Positions 25,865-33,708 of a DNA stretch of 64,000 bases are shown here, piece by piece. The notes under the pieces were generated by a model, which searched no databases, was not told the origin of the DNA, and saw only the letters and a list, made by a program, of their open reading frames with translations. Location: the NCBI GenBank assembly GCA_947165685.1, contig CAMVBK010000015.1, positions 1 to 64,000 on the forward strand, written 5' to 3'. This stretch comes from F23-D06 sp947165685. Its GTDB lineage: Bacteria; Bacteroidota; Bacteroidia; Bacteroidales; WCHB1-69. Made by a program: the position numbers and the translations under genes. The stretch's first letter is position 1. The number at the start of each line of letters is the position of its first letter.

Positions 25865-27475
25865 TTATTTGTATAAGAATCGTTTGATGGAGCGTTTCGG
25901 GGTCTTCTCGAATTCGTCTTTTTTCAGCTCTATCTTGAAGATTTGGGCGTATTTGGGGAGTTTTTCGTTGAGTTTCTGGAGGTTTTCCTTCATGAGCTCG
26001 GGAATGGTCTGCCGGAAGCGGAGTTCGCCCTCGTAGTCGGGGAAGACCAGCGCGATGAGCTTGCCTTCGCGTTCGACCACCACGGATTCGACCACGCCTT
26101 CCATGTCGTTGAGCTTGCCCTCGATCTCTTCGGGGTAGATGTTCTGCCCGGAGGCGCCGAGAATCATGGTCTTGCTGCGCCCTTTGATGAAGATGTTCTG
26201 GTCTTTGTCGATGAGCCCGAGGTCGCCGGTGCGCATCCAGCCGTCGTCGGTGAAGGTGGCGCGGGTGGCCTCCTCGTTCTTGTAGTATCCCTTCATGACG
26301 TGCTCGCCGCGCACGAGAATCTCGCCGACCTCACTATAGGGGTCTTTGGAGTCGATGCGGATTTCGTTGCCGGGGAGGATGTGGCCGCCGGAGCGGGGCA
26401 CGAACTCGTGGACGTAGCAGCCGCCGATGAGCGGGCCGCACTCGGTCATGCCGTAGCCCACAATGAGCGGAAACTTGATGTGCATCAGCAGGTCCTCCAC
26501 CTCCGGATTGAGGGCCGCGCCCCCCACAATGAAGTACTTGAGCTGCCCGCCGAAAGCCTTCATCAGCTTCTTGCGCACGGTTTTGACGGCCATCTTGCGC
26601 AGCACTGGAATCTTGAGCAACCTCTGCACAGACGGTTTCTCTAAGATGGGCAGCACGGCGCGCTTGCAGATTTTCTCGATGACCAACGGCACCGTGACGA
26701 TGATATACGGATGCACGTCGGCGAAAGCTTTCATCAGCAGGGTGGGGGTGGGCGACTTGGTGAGGAAGTGGATGTGACAGCCGGAGGCCAACGGGTAGAG
26801 GAACTCGGCGAGCTGGCCGTACATGTGTGCCAAAGGCAACATGGAGACCACGTTCTGGCGGCCGCCCGGAGGCAGGAACTGCAGCCCCGTACCGATGTTG
26901 GCCGACACATTTCGGTAGGTGAGCATCACGCCCTTGGGCGAACCCGTGGAGCCGGAAGTGTAGTTGATGAGAAGCAGGTCGTCGAGGTCGCGCACCGTGA
27001 AGAAGTGGCTGCTTTTCGGCACGGACGGGCTCTCTTGCGGGAAAGCGACCTCCTTTCGCTTGGTGGCGATAATGGAAAAGTCGGTGAGCGAGAGGATTGC
27101 ATCCAAGTTCGGCATGTGGTCGGCCCGCATGTTCCTCCAGAGGTACGGACCGACAATCAGCATCCGAGAGTCGGAGTGGTTGATGAGCTGCTCGATGTCC
27201 TCGCCGGAGAACTCGTGGAGCACCGACACGATGACCGCGCCGTAGGAGGCGATGGCCAAGTAGGCGACGGCCCAGTTGGCGCAGTTGCGGCCGCAGAGCG
27301 CGATCTTGTCGCCCTGCCGAATGCCCATGTCCTTGAAAAAGTCTCGAAGCGCGGCCACCTTTTCCGCTACTCCCCGGAAAGTGTAACTGTCCGTCCCATT
27401 GTAGTCCGTCAAGGCCGGCTCTTCCCAATACTTAGGAAATATTTCGTTGTAATATTCAAATAAATGCTTCGTCAT
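25865..27475 (-). CDS. AMP-dependent long-chain acyl-CoA/acyl-ACP synthetase
   Basis: A 536-residue ANL-family adenylating enzyme that activates a carboxylic acid as acyl-AMP. Motifs in order: P-loop YTSGSTGSPKGVMLTYRN (A3), GYGMTECGPLIGG (A5), WMRTGDLG (A7), and KGRSKTMILGASGQNIYPEE (A8-A10 region). No signal peptide. Length and the low-specificity acid pocket type fit fatty-acid activation. It diverges from an ACP-ketoacyl synthase operon starting 244 bp away, so its product may be loaded onto that ACP; this is inference from context. ATG 27475 is taken; a longer open frame upstream would cross the promoter. Confidence 0.85.
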   Translation of the reverse strand: MTKHLFEYYNEIFPKYWEEPALTDYNGTDSYTFRGVAEKVAALRDFFKDMGIRQGDKIALCGRNCANWAVAYLAIASYGAVIVSVLHEFSGEDIEQLINHSDSRMLIVGPYLWRNMRADHMPNLDAILSLTDFSIIATKRKEVAFPQESPSVPKSSHFFTVRDLDDLLLINYTSGSTGSPKGVMLTYRNVSANIGTGLQFLPPGGRQNVVSMLPLAHMYGQLAEFLYPLASGCHIHFLTKSPTPTLLMKAFADVHPYIIVTVPLVIEKICKRAVLPILEKPSVQRLLKIPVLRKMAVKTVRKKLMKAFGGQLKYFIVGGAALNPEVEDLLMHIKFPLIVGYGMTECGPLIGGCYVHEFVPRSGGHILPGNEIRIDSKDPYSEVGEILVRGEHVMKGYYKNEEATRATFTDDGWMRTGDLGLIDKDQNIFIKGRSKTMILGASGQNIYPEEIEGKLNDMEGVVESVVVEREGKLIALVFPDYEGELRFRQTIPELMKENLQKLNEKLPKYAQIFKIELKKDEFEKTPKRSIKRFLYK

Positions 27476-27528
27476 TTTATTGATTGTCAAATTGTTATAT
27501 CGATTCTTGACCGATGGACAACTTTCGG

Positions 27529-27536
27529 CAAAAATA
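27529..27536 (-). promoter_or_regulatory. -7 promoter element TATTTTTG (minus strand) for the acyl-CoA synthetase
   Basis: CAAAAATA on the plus strand, 53 bp before the synthetase ATG. Paired with the plus-strand element at 27605 it forms a divergent promoter region. Confidence 0.6.
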
Positions 27537-27604
27537 GCAAAAGTTTTGAAAGTTTTGTACGCGCCAAACAATCCTTCTCTATTCGTACGTATTCATATTT
27601 TGTA

Positions 27605-27612
27605 TATTTTTG
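27605..27612 (+). promoter_or_regulatory. -7 promoter element TATTTTTG for the ACP operon
   Basis: TAnnTTTG match 107 bp before the ACP ATG; the leader between them is almost entirely ACAATA-type repeat. Confidence 0.65.
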
Positions 27613-27622
27613 CGCCCCCTTA

Positions 27623-27718
27623 AAAACAATGACAATAAACAATAACAATAACAATGACAATGAACAATGACAATAACAATAAACAATAACCATAACCATA
27701 AACCGTAAACTTCAACAA
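27623..27718 (+). repeat. ACAATA / AACAATGACAATA repeat leader of the ACP operon
   Basis: About fourteen 6-bp units (ACAATA, ACAATG, ATAACC) fill the 5' leader between promoter and ATG. Coding strand has very little G and no stable secondary structure is apparent. It is thus transcribed as an untranslated leader. Confidence 0.85.
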
Positions 27719-27719
27719 T

Positions 27720-27977
27720 ATGGAACTGACAGAAGAACTGAAAACCAAAATGATCGAGGCGTTGAACCTTGAGGAGATGACACCGGCGGACATCGACGAG
27801 AATGCGCCGCTGTTCGGGGACGAGGGGCTCGGCCTCGACTCTATCGACGTGCTGGAGCTGATTGTCTTGTTAGAGCGCAACTACGGTATCAAAATCGCTG
27901 ACCCGAAGCAGGGCAAGGAGATTTTCGCTTCGGTGAAGACGATGGCCGACTACGTGGCCGCCAACCGCACGAAATAA
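27720..27977 (+). CDS. acyl carrier protein
   Basis: An 85-residue ACP; the phosphopantetheine-bearing Ser41 lies in GLGLDSIDVLELIVLLE (36-52). The four-helix pattern and acidic composition are normal. It differs in sequence from housekeeping AcpP (usual motif GADSLDTVE), so it is likely a dedicated pathway ACP. The stop codon overlaps the ATG of the ketoacyl synthase by one base (TAATG), so the two are translationally coupled. Confidence 0.93.
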   Translation: MELTEELKTKMIEALNLEEMTPADIDENAPLFGDEGLGLDSIDVLELIVLLERNYGIKIADPKQGKEIFASVKTMADYVAANRTK

Positions 27978-29158
27978 TGCGCCCAAAAGTTGTCATCACC
28001 GGCATGGGCGTGGTTTCCGCGCTCGGCGTGGGAGTGGAGGCGAACGCGGCGGCCCTGATGCATGGGGAGTCCGGCATCGGGGAAGTGCGCTATCTGCCGA
28101 CCGAGCGACGCGAGTTTCCCGTCGGGGAGGTGAAGATGAGCGACGAGGATCTTTGTCGCAGTCTGCAACTCACCGCCAGCCCGTATGTTTCGCGCACTAA
28201 TCTGCTGGGAATCACGGCTCTACGCGAGGCCCTTGCACAGGCGAATCTGCTGAATCATCCGGATTTGGCACTCGTTTCCGGCACCACTGTCGGCGGCATG
28301 GATGTCACCGAACGGCTTTTTCCGGAACCCCTGCCTGCGGGGGTACGCGACGTGCACGACTGCGGTGCCTCCACCGACATCATTGCCGACTATTTCGGAT
28401 GTTTCAACTACACCTCCACCGTCTCCACAGCTTGTTCTTCGGCCATGAACGCGCTGATTATGGGAAAGTTGCTGATTGAGAGCGGCGAACGCGACATTGT
28501 GGTGGCGGGCGGCTCGGAGGCGTTGTCGCTGTTTCACCTCAATGGCTTCAAGTCGCTGATGATTCTCGACCGGCAGCGCTGCCGGCCATTCGACCGCGAC
28601 CGCGCAGGACTGAACCTCGGCGAGGGGGCGGCCTTCTTGGTGTTGGAAAGCGAGGTGTCGGCCAAGCAGCGCGGAGCGGAAATTCTCGGCGTGCTGCGCG
28701 GGGTGGGGAATGCCTGCGATGCCTACCACCAGACAGCCTCCTCGGAGGTTGGGGAAGGTGCGTATTCGGCTATGGCACAAGCCCTTGACGATGCGGAACT
28801 GTCACCCTTCGACATTGACTACGTGAACGCGCACGGCACGGGCACACCCAACAACGATGCCTCCGAAAGTGCTGCGTTGCGACATCTGTTCGGAGAGAAA
28901 CTCCCGCCGGTATCCTCCACGAAATCCTCCACGGGCCACACGACCAGCGCGTCGGGCTCTATTGAGGCGGTGTTTTGTCTGTTAGCCATGCGCCACGGTT
29001 TCATACCGTATCAAAAAGAGTTTCAAAATATTGACGAACAGTGTGTTACACCTGTATCGGCAGCTTCTGTCCTCCAAACGGAACTGCGCTGTGTGATGTG
29101 CAATGCTTTCGGTTTCGGGGGCAATGATTCGTCCATAATCCTGTCGCGCTATGAATAG
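27977..29158 (+). CDS. beta-ketoacyl-[acyl-carrier-protein] synthase (FabF-like)
   Basis: A 393-residue condensing enzyme with the full Cys-His-His triad: Cys153 in STVSTACSSAMNAL, His286 in VNAHGTGTPNND and His321 in SSTGHTTSASGSIEA. It should elongate an ACP-bound acyl chain with malonyl-ACP. It lies between its ACP and the incomplete ketoacyl synthase, and its end overlaps the latter by 8 bp. The pairing of an active KAS with an incomplete partner recalls KAS/chain-length-factor pairs of aryl polyene, flexirubin and type II polyketide pathways. Confidence 0.9.
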   Translation: MRPKVVITGMGVVSALGVGVEANAAALMHGESGIGEVRYLPTERREFPVGEVKMSDEDLCRSLQLTASPYVSRTNLLGITALREALAQANLLNHPDLALVSGTTVGGMDVTERLFPEPLPAGVRDVHDCGASTDIIADYFGCFNYTSTVSTACSSAMNALIMGKLLIESGERDIVVAGGSEALSLFHLNGFKSLMILDRQRCRPFDRDRAGLNLGEGAAFLVLESEVSAKQRGAEILGVLRGVGNACDAYHQTASSEVGEGAYSAMAQALDDAELSPFDIDYVNAHGTGTPNNDASESAALRHLFGEKLPPVSSTKSSTGHTTSASGSIEAVFCLLAMRHGFIPYQKEFQNIDEQCVTPVSAASVLQTELRCVMCNAFGFGGNDSSIILSRYE

Positions 29159-29771
29159 AGTGTATGTGACCGCCATCGTGAAGGATGTCCCCTCCGAGGA
29201 ATATTCCCGCTACCTGCCGCCGATGAAGGCGCGCCGGATGGGGAAGTTGCAGAAACGTGCGTTGGTGACGGCTCTGAAGGCTATGGAAATCAGTGGGGTG
29301 GGGGAGCCCGACGCCATCTTGAACGGCACGGCAATGGGATGCATGGAGAACACGCTGCAGCTGCTCGACGGGCTCCATGCGGAGGGCGAGGCGGTGGCCA
29401 TGCCGACCGCATTCATGCAATCGACCCACAACACGGTGGCCTCGCAGATCGCTATCTACACGAAAAATCACGGATACAACACGACCTACGCGCACCGGAC
29501 GGTCTCCTTCGAGTTGGCCCTTCAAGACGCTTTCCTGCGGTTGCGCACGGGCAGGCTTCGCACCGCGCTGGTGTGCTGCAACGACGAGCTTACGGAGTTG
29601 CAGCGGAGCAATCCCCGTTTCTTTGGAACGTTGGAGGTCGCCGACCGCTCGGAGGCGTGGATGCTCAGTGCTGATCCAGGCGAGCATCCGCTGTATGAAA
29701 TTGAGAATGTGCAGATTATACATGAAAAAGGTGCGGGCGACCACGCTGTCATCCAAATGAAACCATTATGA
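29151..29771 (+). CDS. ketoacyl synthase-like protein, chain-length-factor type
   Basis: A 206-residue protein resembling only the N-terminal half of ketoacyl synthases (Ketoacyl-synt_2 type). Where an active enzyme has its nucleophile Cys, this has FMQSTHNTVASQIAIY (about 87-102), and the C-terminal half with the His residues is missing, so it cannot condense alone. Such proteins are encoded next to active KAS enzymes in aryl polyene and flexirubin clusters and are thought to be partner subunits. It overlaps both neighbours (8 bp and 4 bp), showing tight coupling. Partnership with the 27977 gene is inference. Confidence 0.75.
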   Translation: MNRVYVTAIVKDVPSEEYSRYLPPMKARRMGKLQKRALVTALKAMEISGVGEPDAILNGTAMGCMENTLQLLDGLHAEGEAVAMPTAFMQSTHNTVASQIAIYTKNHGYNTTYAHRTVSFELALQDAFLRLRTGRLRTALVCCNDELTELQRSNPRFFGTLEVADRSEAWMLSADPGEHPLYEIENVQIIHEKGAGDHAVIQMKPL

Positions 29772-30118
29772 GACTATTTGCATTAGCCATTGTGCAGTCG
29801 TTGTTGTTGTGTTCCGGCCAGGTCTTCCTGAAGTTCGCCTTGGAGAAGATGGGCGCGTTCGCGTGGAAATGGTCTTTTTTCCTGGCGCAGCTCACCAATT
29901 GGTGGTGGTTGGCGTGCGGTGCCTGCTATGGTGCCGGCGCGGTGCTGTGGATGCACATTCTCAAGAACTTTCCCTTTTCCCGCGCCTATCCGCTCATCTC
30001 CATGAGCTACGTCTTCGGGATGTTCGCCGCATGGCTCATTTTCCACGAGACGGTGCCCATCACCCGCTGGGTCGGCGTGCTCTTGATCATGGCGGGCTGC
30101 TTCTTTGTGGCGCAGTGA
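29768..30118 (+). CDS. EmrE/EamA-type four-helix membrane protein
   Basis: A 116-residue integral membrane protein with four hydrophobic helices: about 3-22, 37-60 (WWWLACGACYGAGAVLW), 68-90 and 95-114 (WVGVLLIMAGCFFVA). It fits the small multidrug resistance / ArnE-like fold, in which FPFSRAYPLISMSYVFG (about 67-83) is the usual helix-3 motif; the early EmrE Glu14 is absent (GQVFLKFALE instead), so it is nearer the ArnE/EamA carriers of lipid-linked substrates than drug pumps. Its ATG overlaps the previous stop (ATGA). Its place as last gene of the acyl cassette suggests it moves or flips the product. Confidence 0.75.
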   Translation: MRLFALAIVQSLLLCSGQVFLKFALEKMGAFAWKWSFFLAQLTNWWWLACGACYGAGAVLWMHILKNFPFSRAYPLISMSYVFGMFAAWLIFHETVPITRWVGVLLIMAGCFFVAQ

Positions 30119-30160
30119 TGCGAGAGCCCGGGCCAGAATCTATGCAGAGCGATTATTTTG

Positions 30161-30168
30161 TACTTTTG
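30161..30168 (+). promoter_or_regulatory. -7 promoter element TACTTTTG before RHS cassette 1
   Basis: TAnnTTTG match 14 bp before the ATG of the first displaced RHS gene, implying that this truncated gene is transcribed on its own. Confidence 0.55.
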
Positions 30169-30182
30169 TGCCGTAGAAAAAA

Positions 30183-31226
30183 ATGAGACCGGCTCAGCCA
30201 TATAGCCCATTTCTCCCGCAGACCGCGCAGATTTCCGCAGAGATTCTTCGCGCAGATACGCGAGATACGCGGAGATTTCCATGCGGGGACGCGGACGGCC
30301 CCATGCGCCCCGCGCCATTCCGCCGCACACACCGCCGCCCGTGGCCACAGAGCGCAACGCCTGTGCGGCGGAACCTCGACCAACACCCACGCTTTGCCGG
30401 AACTCACACGTTCTCCGCCAAAGAAAAGGACACGGAAACGGGCTTAAGCTACTTTGGCTCACGGTATTACAGCAGCGACCTAAGCATCTGGCTGAGCGTG
30501 GACCCCATGGCTGCGAAATATGCGAGTTTGAGTCCGTATGTTTATTGTGCGGACAACCCGGTGAAGTTGGTGGATCCGGATGGGGAGGAGATTGACGATA
30601 ACTTAGATAAATGGAAATATAATAAAGACACAAAAGAGTTAACTTGGCTTAGCGATGAGGGTGGAAGATACCATCAAATCGTTGTGGAAACAAAAAATAC
30701 ACCTTCGGGGGAGAGTGTGAACAGAACGGTAGAATTTGACGGAGCGATAGGGCAAATGTTTGACTTCTCCGTGGTTAGTAAAGAATTGGATGGAATGATA
30801 AATGGTGGGTTTGATGTATATGGGGGATTTGCCACATCTGTTGCGGGTGCTGCTATTATGTCGGAAGGAAGTGTTATATCTGGTGGAGCTGCTTTCCCCG
30901 TGGGGGCTGCTATTTTTTCTGCAGGTGCATATCAATCTGTTAATGGATTGATTACTATTGCAAATGCTGGTGCGGGACGAGGGGTGGATATGTATGAACA
31001 GCAGGATATTGTGCGGGATATTTGCAAATCCGCAGGAAATAGTGTTGCAGGAATTTTGTCAGGGTTAAAACAAAAGCCTTTTACCGAAACGTTAAAAAAC
31101 ACATTTAAAACGGTGAGTAAGTCCATAGCGTCCTTTTCCATGTCAGCTGCATGGTCAACCGCTGTGAGGTATAGGACAACACATCCTAAATACAAAGGTA
31201 TTCCTTCAGGTTCGAAAGTTTACTAA
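30183..31226 (+). CDS. RHS-repeat-associated core protein, displaced toxin tip 1
   Basis: A 347-residue protein keeping only the last part of an RHS/YD-repeat shell: FAGTHTFSAKEKDTETGLSY then FGSRYY, WLSVDPMAAKYASLSPYVYC and NPVKLVDPDGEE (about 71-136). After the DPDG boundary comes a variable 210-residue tip with a Gly/Ala-rich hydrophobic stretch (about 215-265). No toxin family was recognised in the tip. The first 70 residues are encoded by GC-rich DNA shared with cassette 2, and have no RHS character. There is no signal peptide or VgrG/PAAR domain, so this is most likely an orphan cassette used as a recombination donor. GC drops sharply after the boundary. The gene after it is a candidate immunity gene. 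Confidence 0.75.
   Translation: MRPAQPYSPFLPQTAQISAEILRADTRDTRRFPCGDADGPMRPAPFRRTHRRPWPQSATPVRRNLDQHPRFAGTHTFSAKEKDTETGLSYFGSRYYSSDLSIWLSVDPMAAKYASLSPYVYCADNPVKLVDPDGEEIDDNLDKWKYNKDTKELTWLSDEGGRYHQIVVETKNTPSGESVNRTVEFDGAIGQMFDFSVVSKELDGMINGGFDVYGGFATSVAGAAIMSEGSVISGGAAFPVGAAIFSAGAYQSVNGLITIANAGAGRGVDMYEQQDIVRDICKSAGNSVAGILSGLKQKPFTETLKNTFKTVSKSIASFSMSAAWSTAVRYRTTHPKYKGIPSGSKVY
30197..30585 (+). repeat. RHS homology arm, copy 1
   Basis: About 390 bp closely similar to 31833-32253 (copy 2), from CCCGCAGACCGCGCAG through the codons for VDPDG. Copy 2 has an insertion of about 30 bp near its start (second GATACGCG repeat). Similarity stops at the toxin-tip boundary in both. Confidence 0.85.
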
Positions 31227-31239
31227 ATTGTCAAATGTT

Positions 31240-31803
31240 ATGATATTCGAAAGAAAAAACAAACTCCCATTTATTCTTTTTTTTATGTGTTATCTGCTGA
31301 AATACCAGCTGATATGGATTCTGACCACTATTTTTATCACGTATATCCCATACTATTTTAAAGGAGAAGATTGGTCTTTGCTGGAGTATTCCTTCTCTTG
31401 GTTTAGAGACATGCCTTTGGTCTGTTGTTTTGGACTTATGCCAATATTCGCACCATATGTGTATTATTTTCAATGTTTTAATATGATAAGAAATATAGAT
31501 ATAGATGAAAAAATGGGGACACTTACTATTGATTACGTGAGATTCTTTTTCTGGGAAAAAACTAAAGAATATATATTAGGAGACCCGACATTCTGTTGCT
31601 CTATTTCAAATGAAAAACATAATTTTATTACAAGACTGTTTTTTCCTCATGCCAACATAGTTATAGGATTCGATGGCTCGACCGACAAATCACCATGGAC
31701 ATTGTTGTTAAAAGACCGCTGTGGCTGGGGGAGTGAACAATTAATTGAAATTTATGAAATTTTGAAGAAATATAGTCGCCATAATGATCAAGTATCAAAC
31801 TAA
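31240..31803 (+). CDS. membrane protein, candidate immunity protein of RHS tip 1
   Basis: A 187-residue protein with two membrane segments near the N-terminus (about 9-38 and 55-80) and a C-terminal soluble part. No family recognised. It begins 13 bp after the stop of tip 1, is AT-rich like the tip, and lies between two toxin cassettes, which is the usual place for an immunity gene. An in-frame TTG at 31228 is possible, but ATG 31240 is preferred. A membrane immunity protein would fit a membrane-acting toxin, but this is inference from position only. Confidence 0.55.
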   Translation: MIFERKNKLPFILFFMCYLLKYQLIWILTTIFITYIPYYFKGEDWSLLEYSFSWFRDMPLVCCFGLMPIFAPYVYYFQCFNMIRNIDIDEKMGTLTIDYVRFFFWEKTKEYILGDPTFCCSISNEKHNFITRLFFPHANIVIGFDGSTDKSPWTLLLKDRCGWGSEQLIEIYEILKKYSRHNDQVSN

Positions 31804-31818
31804 CGAGAATAATATCCC

Positions 31819-32715
31819 ATGAACCTCCACCAACCATATTCCCCAAGTCTCCCGCAGACCGCGCAGACACCCGCAGAATCTGCATGCTTTTATCCGCGCC
31901 GATACGCGAGATACGCGGAGATGTTCACGAGCGATACGCGGAGATTTCCATGCGGGGACGCAGACGGCCCCATGCGCCCCGCGCCATTCCGCCACACCCC
32001 CAGCCGTCCGTGGCCACAGAGCGCGACGCCTGTGTGGCGGAACCTCGACCAACATCCACGCTTTGCCGGAACTTACACGTTCTCCGCCAAAGAAAAGGAC
32101 TCCGAAACCGGCCTAAGCTACTTTGGATCACGGTATTACAGCTCGGATTTGAGCATTTGGCTCAGTGTGGATCCGAAAAGCGATAATTACCCGTCATTGA
32201 GCCCGTACGTGTATTGCGCGAATAATCCGGTGAAGTTGGTGGATCCGGATGGGAACTTCCCTATTATTCCATTTTTGATTAAGGCAGGCATAAATGCAAT
32301 GGCTGACTGTCTGATGCAGGCTGCGATGAACTACTATTTCAATCCTCAAACAACGGGAGATCTTAGGGCTTCCTTTTTAAATATAAATGACTGGATCACT
32401 CTTAAATCGGGTGCGGAAGGTGCAATTCCATGGAAAATTCCGGGAGGGAAGGCAGGACGAGCTGCAGTTACTGCTGCCGGTGACGTTCTCGCATATTTCT
32501 GTGCGTCACCTAAACAATACACAACAAAACAAGCTCTTGAAGATTTTACAGTTGGTTTTATTGGTGAATTAGCTGGAGGTGGATTAAGTGACCTCATTGC
32601 AAAATATGGAGCGCCAGCAGTTGCAAAAGGACTATGTAGAATACCTGGGTTTAGTGTTAATAAGATCCGTGGTTTAATAGGTTATAACCTTGTCTCCGAT
32701 TATGCACAAATCTAA
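31819..32715 (+). CDS. RHS-repeat-associated core protein, displaced toxin tip 2
   Basis: A 298-residue orphan RHS tip with the same shell remnant as cassette 1: FAGTYTFSAKEKDSETGLSY, FGSRYYSSDLSIWLSVDP and NPVKLVDPDGN (about 84-146). The following 152-residue tip is different from tip 1: it starts FPIIPFLIKAGINAMADCLMQ and has a Gly-rich middle and GLSDLIAKYGAPAVAKGLC near the end. No toxin fold was identified. It starts 15 bp after the candidate immunity gene of cassette 1. The tandem repeat of cassette plus immunity gene is as in other polymorphic-toxin loci. Confidence 0.75.
   Translation: MNLHQPYSPSLPQTAQTPAESACFYPRRYARYAEMFTSDTRRFPCGDADGPMRPAPFRHTPSRPWPQSATPVWRNLDQHPRFAGTYTFSAKEKDSETGLSYFGSRYYSSDLSIWLSVDPKSDNYPSLSPYVYCANNPVKLVDPDGNFPIIPFLIKAGINAMADCLMQAAMNYYFNPQTTGDLRASFLNINDWITLKSGAEGAIPWKIPGGKAGRAAVTAAGDVLAYFCASPKQYTTKQALEDFTVGFIGELAGGGLSDLIAKYGAPAVAKGLCRIPGFSVNKIRGLIGYNLVSDYAQI
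31833..32253 (+). repeat. RHS homology arm, copy 2
   Basis: Counterpart of 30197-30585. The 5' part contains two CGAGATACGCGGAGAT-like units. The arm could recombine with copy 1 or with a full-length rhs gene elsewhere. Confidence 0.85.
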
Positions 32716-32786
32716 CAAAGAGATTAAAAGGATCAACGTGCAAAGAAGCCAAGGGAGATGGAAATAATAAAAACAAACAAAAACTT

Positions 32787-33125
32787 ATGACTATCAATCA
32801 ATCAGTTTTGAATACCTTATATGGTTCTTCGATCGAGAATATACATATAGATTTTCTTATGAAACAGATCAGTATTCTTGTCAAGACTGTCAGCAACAAT
32901 GTTGTTTTATTCCATAACATACATTTTTGCAATGTGACCAAATTCGAGTTGACGAATAATATTCAATATGGAGGGCCGGCGACTTTTGAAGAAATTTTGA
33001 ACATATCGGAATCGAACAAATTATTAGATTTCGATGATACTCATCTTGAATATGATTATTGTATTGATGGAGACTTCTTTGAAATATATATCAAATCGGA
33101 TATAGCAAAGATAGAGTCACTATGA
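32787..33125 (+). CDS. small protein, candidate immunity protein of RHS tip 2
   Basis: A 112-residue acidic, soluble, AT-rich protein with no recognised family, starting 71 bp after tip 2. Acidic C-terminal half (FDDTHLEYDYCIDGDFFEIY). Position after an orphan toxin tip suggests an immunity role; nothing else supports a function. Confidence 0.5.
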   Translation: MTINQSVLNTLYGSSIENIHIDFLMKQISILVKTVSNNVVLFHNIHFCNVTKFELTNNIQYGGPATFEEILNISESNKLLDFDDTHLEYDYCIDGDFFEIYIKSDIAKIESL

Positions 33126-33324
33126 AGGAGTCAAGGAATGTTACATAGTTACTTCTTTCCTTGGTAGTTATGGCACAAAAGGAAATTATTACAATCCTAT
33201 AACAAAAGAATCCTTACATCCAGATTTAGATCATCCTGCACCAATAGGCCCTCATTGGGATTATAAAGACCCTACTGGTAAAAAATGGAGGTTGTTCGAA
33301 AATGGAACTTTGAAAGAAAAGTAG
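33115..33324 (+). pseudogene. RHS toxin tip remnant, resembling polymorphic toxin type 37
   Basis: An open frame of 69 codons with no ATG, GTG or TTG start that could serve, ending in TAG at 33324. Its last 50 residues read GTKGNYYNPITKESLHPDL then DHPAPIGPHWDYKDP and GKKWRLFENG, which matches the C-terminal tip of polymorphic toxins of the Ntox37 type as I remember it. The shell and the rest of the tip are gone, so only the last part of the toxin survives. It overlaps the end of the previous gene by 11 bp in another frame. Confidence 0.6.
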
Positions 33325-33353
33325 GTTTTTGTAAATATTAATTTTATAGATAT

Positions 33354-33608
33354 ATGAAAAATAATTTAAAGAAGAATTGGAGACTTCAGGGACAAGAAAA
33401 CTATTTAAAAGGAGTAAGATTGATAAGACACAAGTACCAAATCGCTGGGCGTGATTGGGATCATGACCATTGTGATTTTTGCGGAGCTAAATTTTCAACA
33501 AATGAAGGAGATCTCCATTTTGGATACTCAACAATAGATTCATATTATTGGATTTGTGATCAATGTTATAATGATTTCAAGAGTATGTTCAAATGGATAG
33601 TAGAATAG
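33354..33608 (+). CDS. small zinc-ribbon-like protein, candidate immunity partner of the type-37-like tip
   Basis: An 84-residue protein with two CxxC pairs, DHDHCDFCGAKF (about 37-48) and WICDQCYNDF (about 67-76), suggesting a zinc ribbon, and FKSMFKWIVE at the end. This small CxxC...CxxC protein with WDHDHC and GYSTIDSYYWIC recurs, as far as I recall, beside polymorphic toxin genes in many bacteria. It is intact while the toxin before it is only a scrap, the expected outcome if loss of the immunity gene is selected against. Start ATG 33354 is 29 bp after the scrap. Confidence 0.6.
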   Translation: MKNNLKKNWRLQGQENYLKGVRLIRHKYQIAGRDWDHDHCDFCGAKFSTNEGDLHFGYSTIDSYYWICDQCYNDFKSMFKWIVE

Positions 33609-33708
33609 GAACACGTTGGTATCCACAATCAATAATGAGAAACCCGAACCAAAGGACACCGTATGGAAACATAAGTCAGACATTCCTTTTGTTAGTCAAC
33701 CCCGATGA
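33609..33708 (+). pseudogene. short C-terminal toxin scrap (possible fourth cassette)
   Basis: An open run after the previous gene's stop reads NEKPEPKDTVWKHKSDIPF and ends in TGA at 33706-33708. This TGA overlaps the first ATG of the lipoprotein gene (ATGA), the coupling often seen between a toxin and its immunity gene. No start codon or family; it could be chance. Confidence 0.35.
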
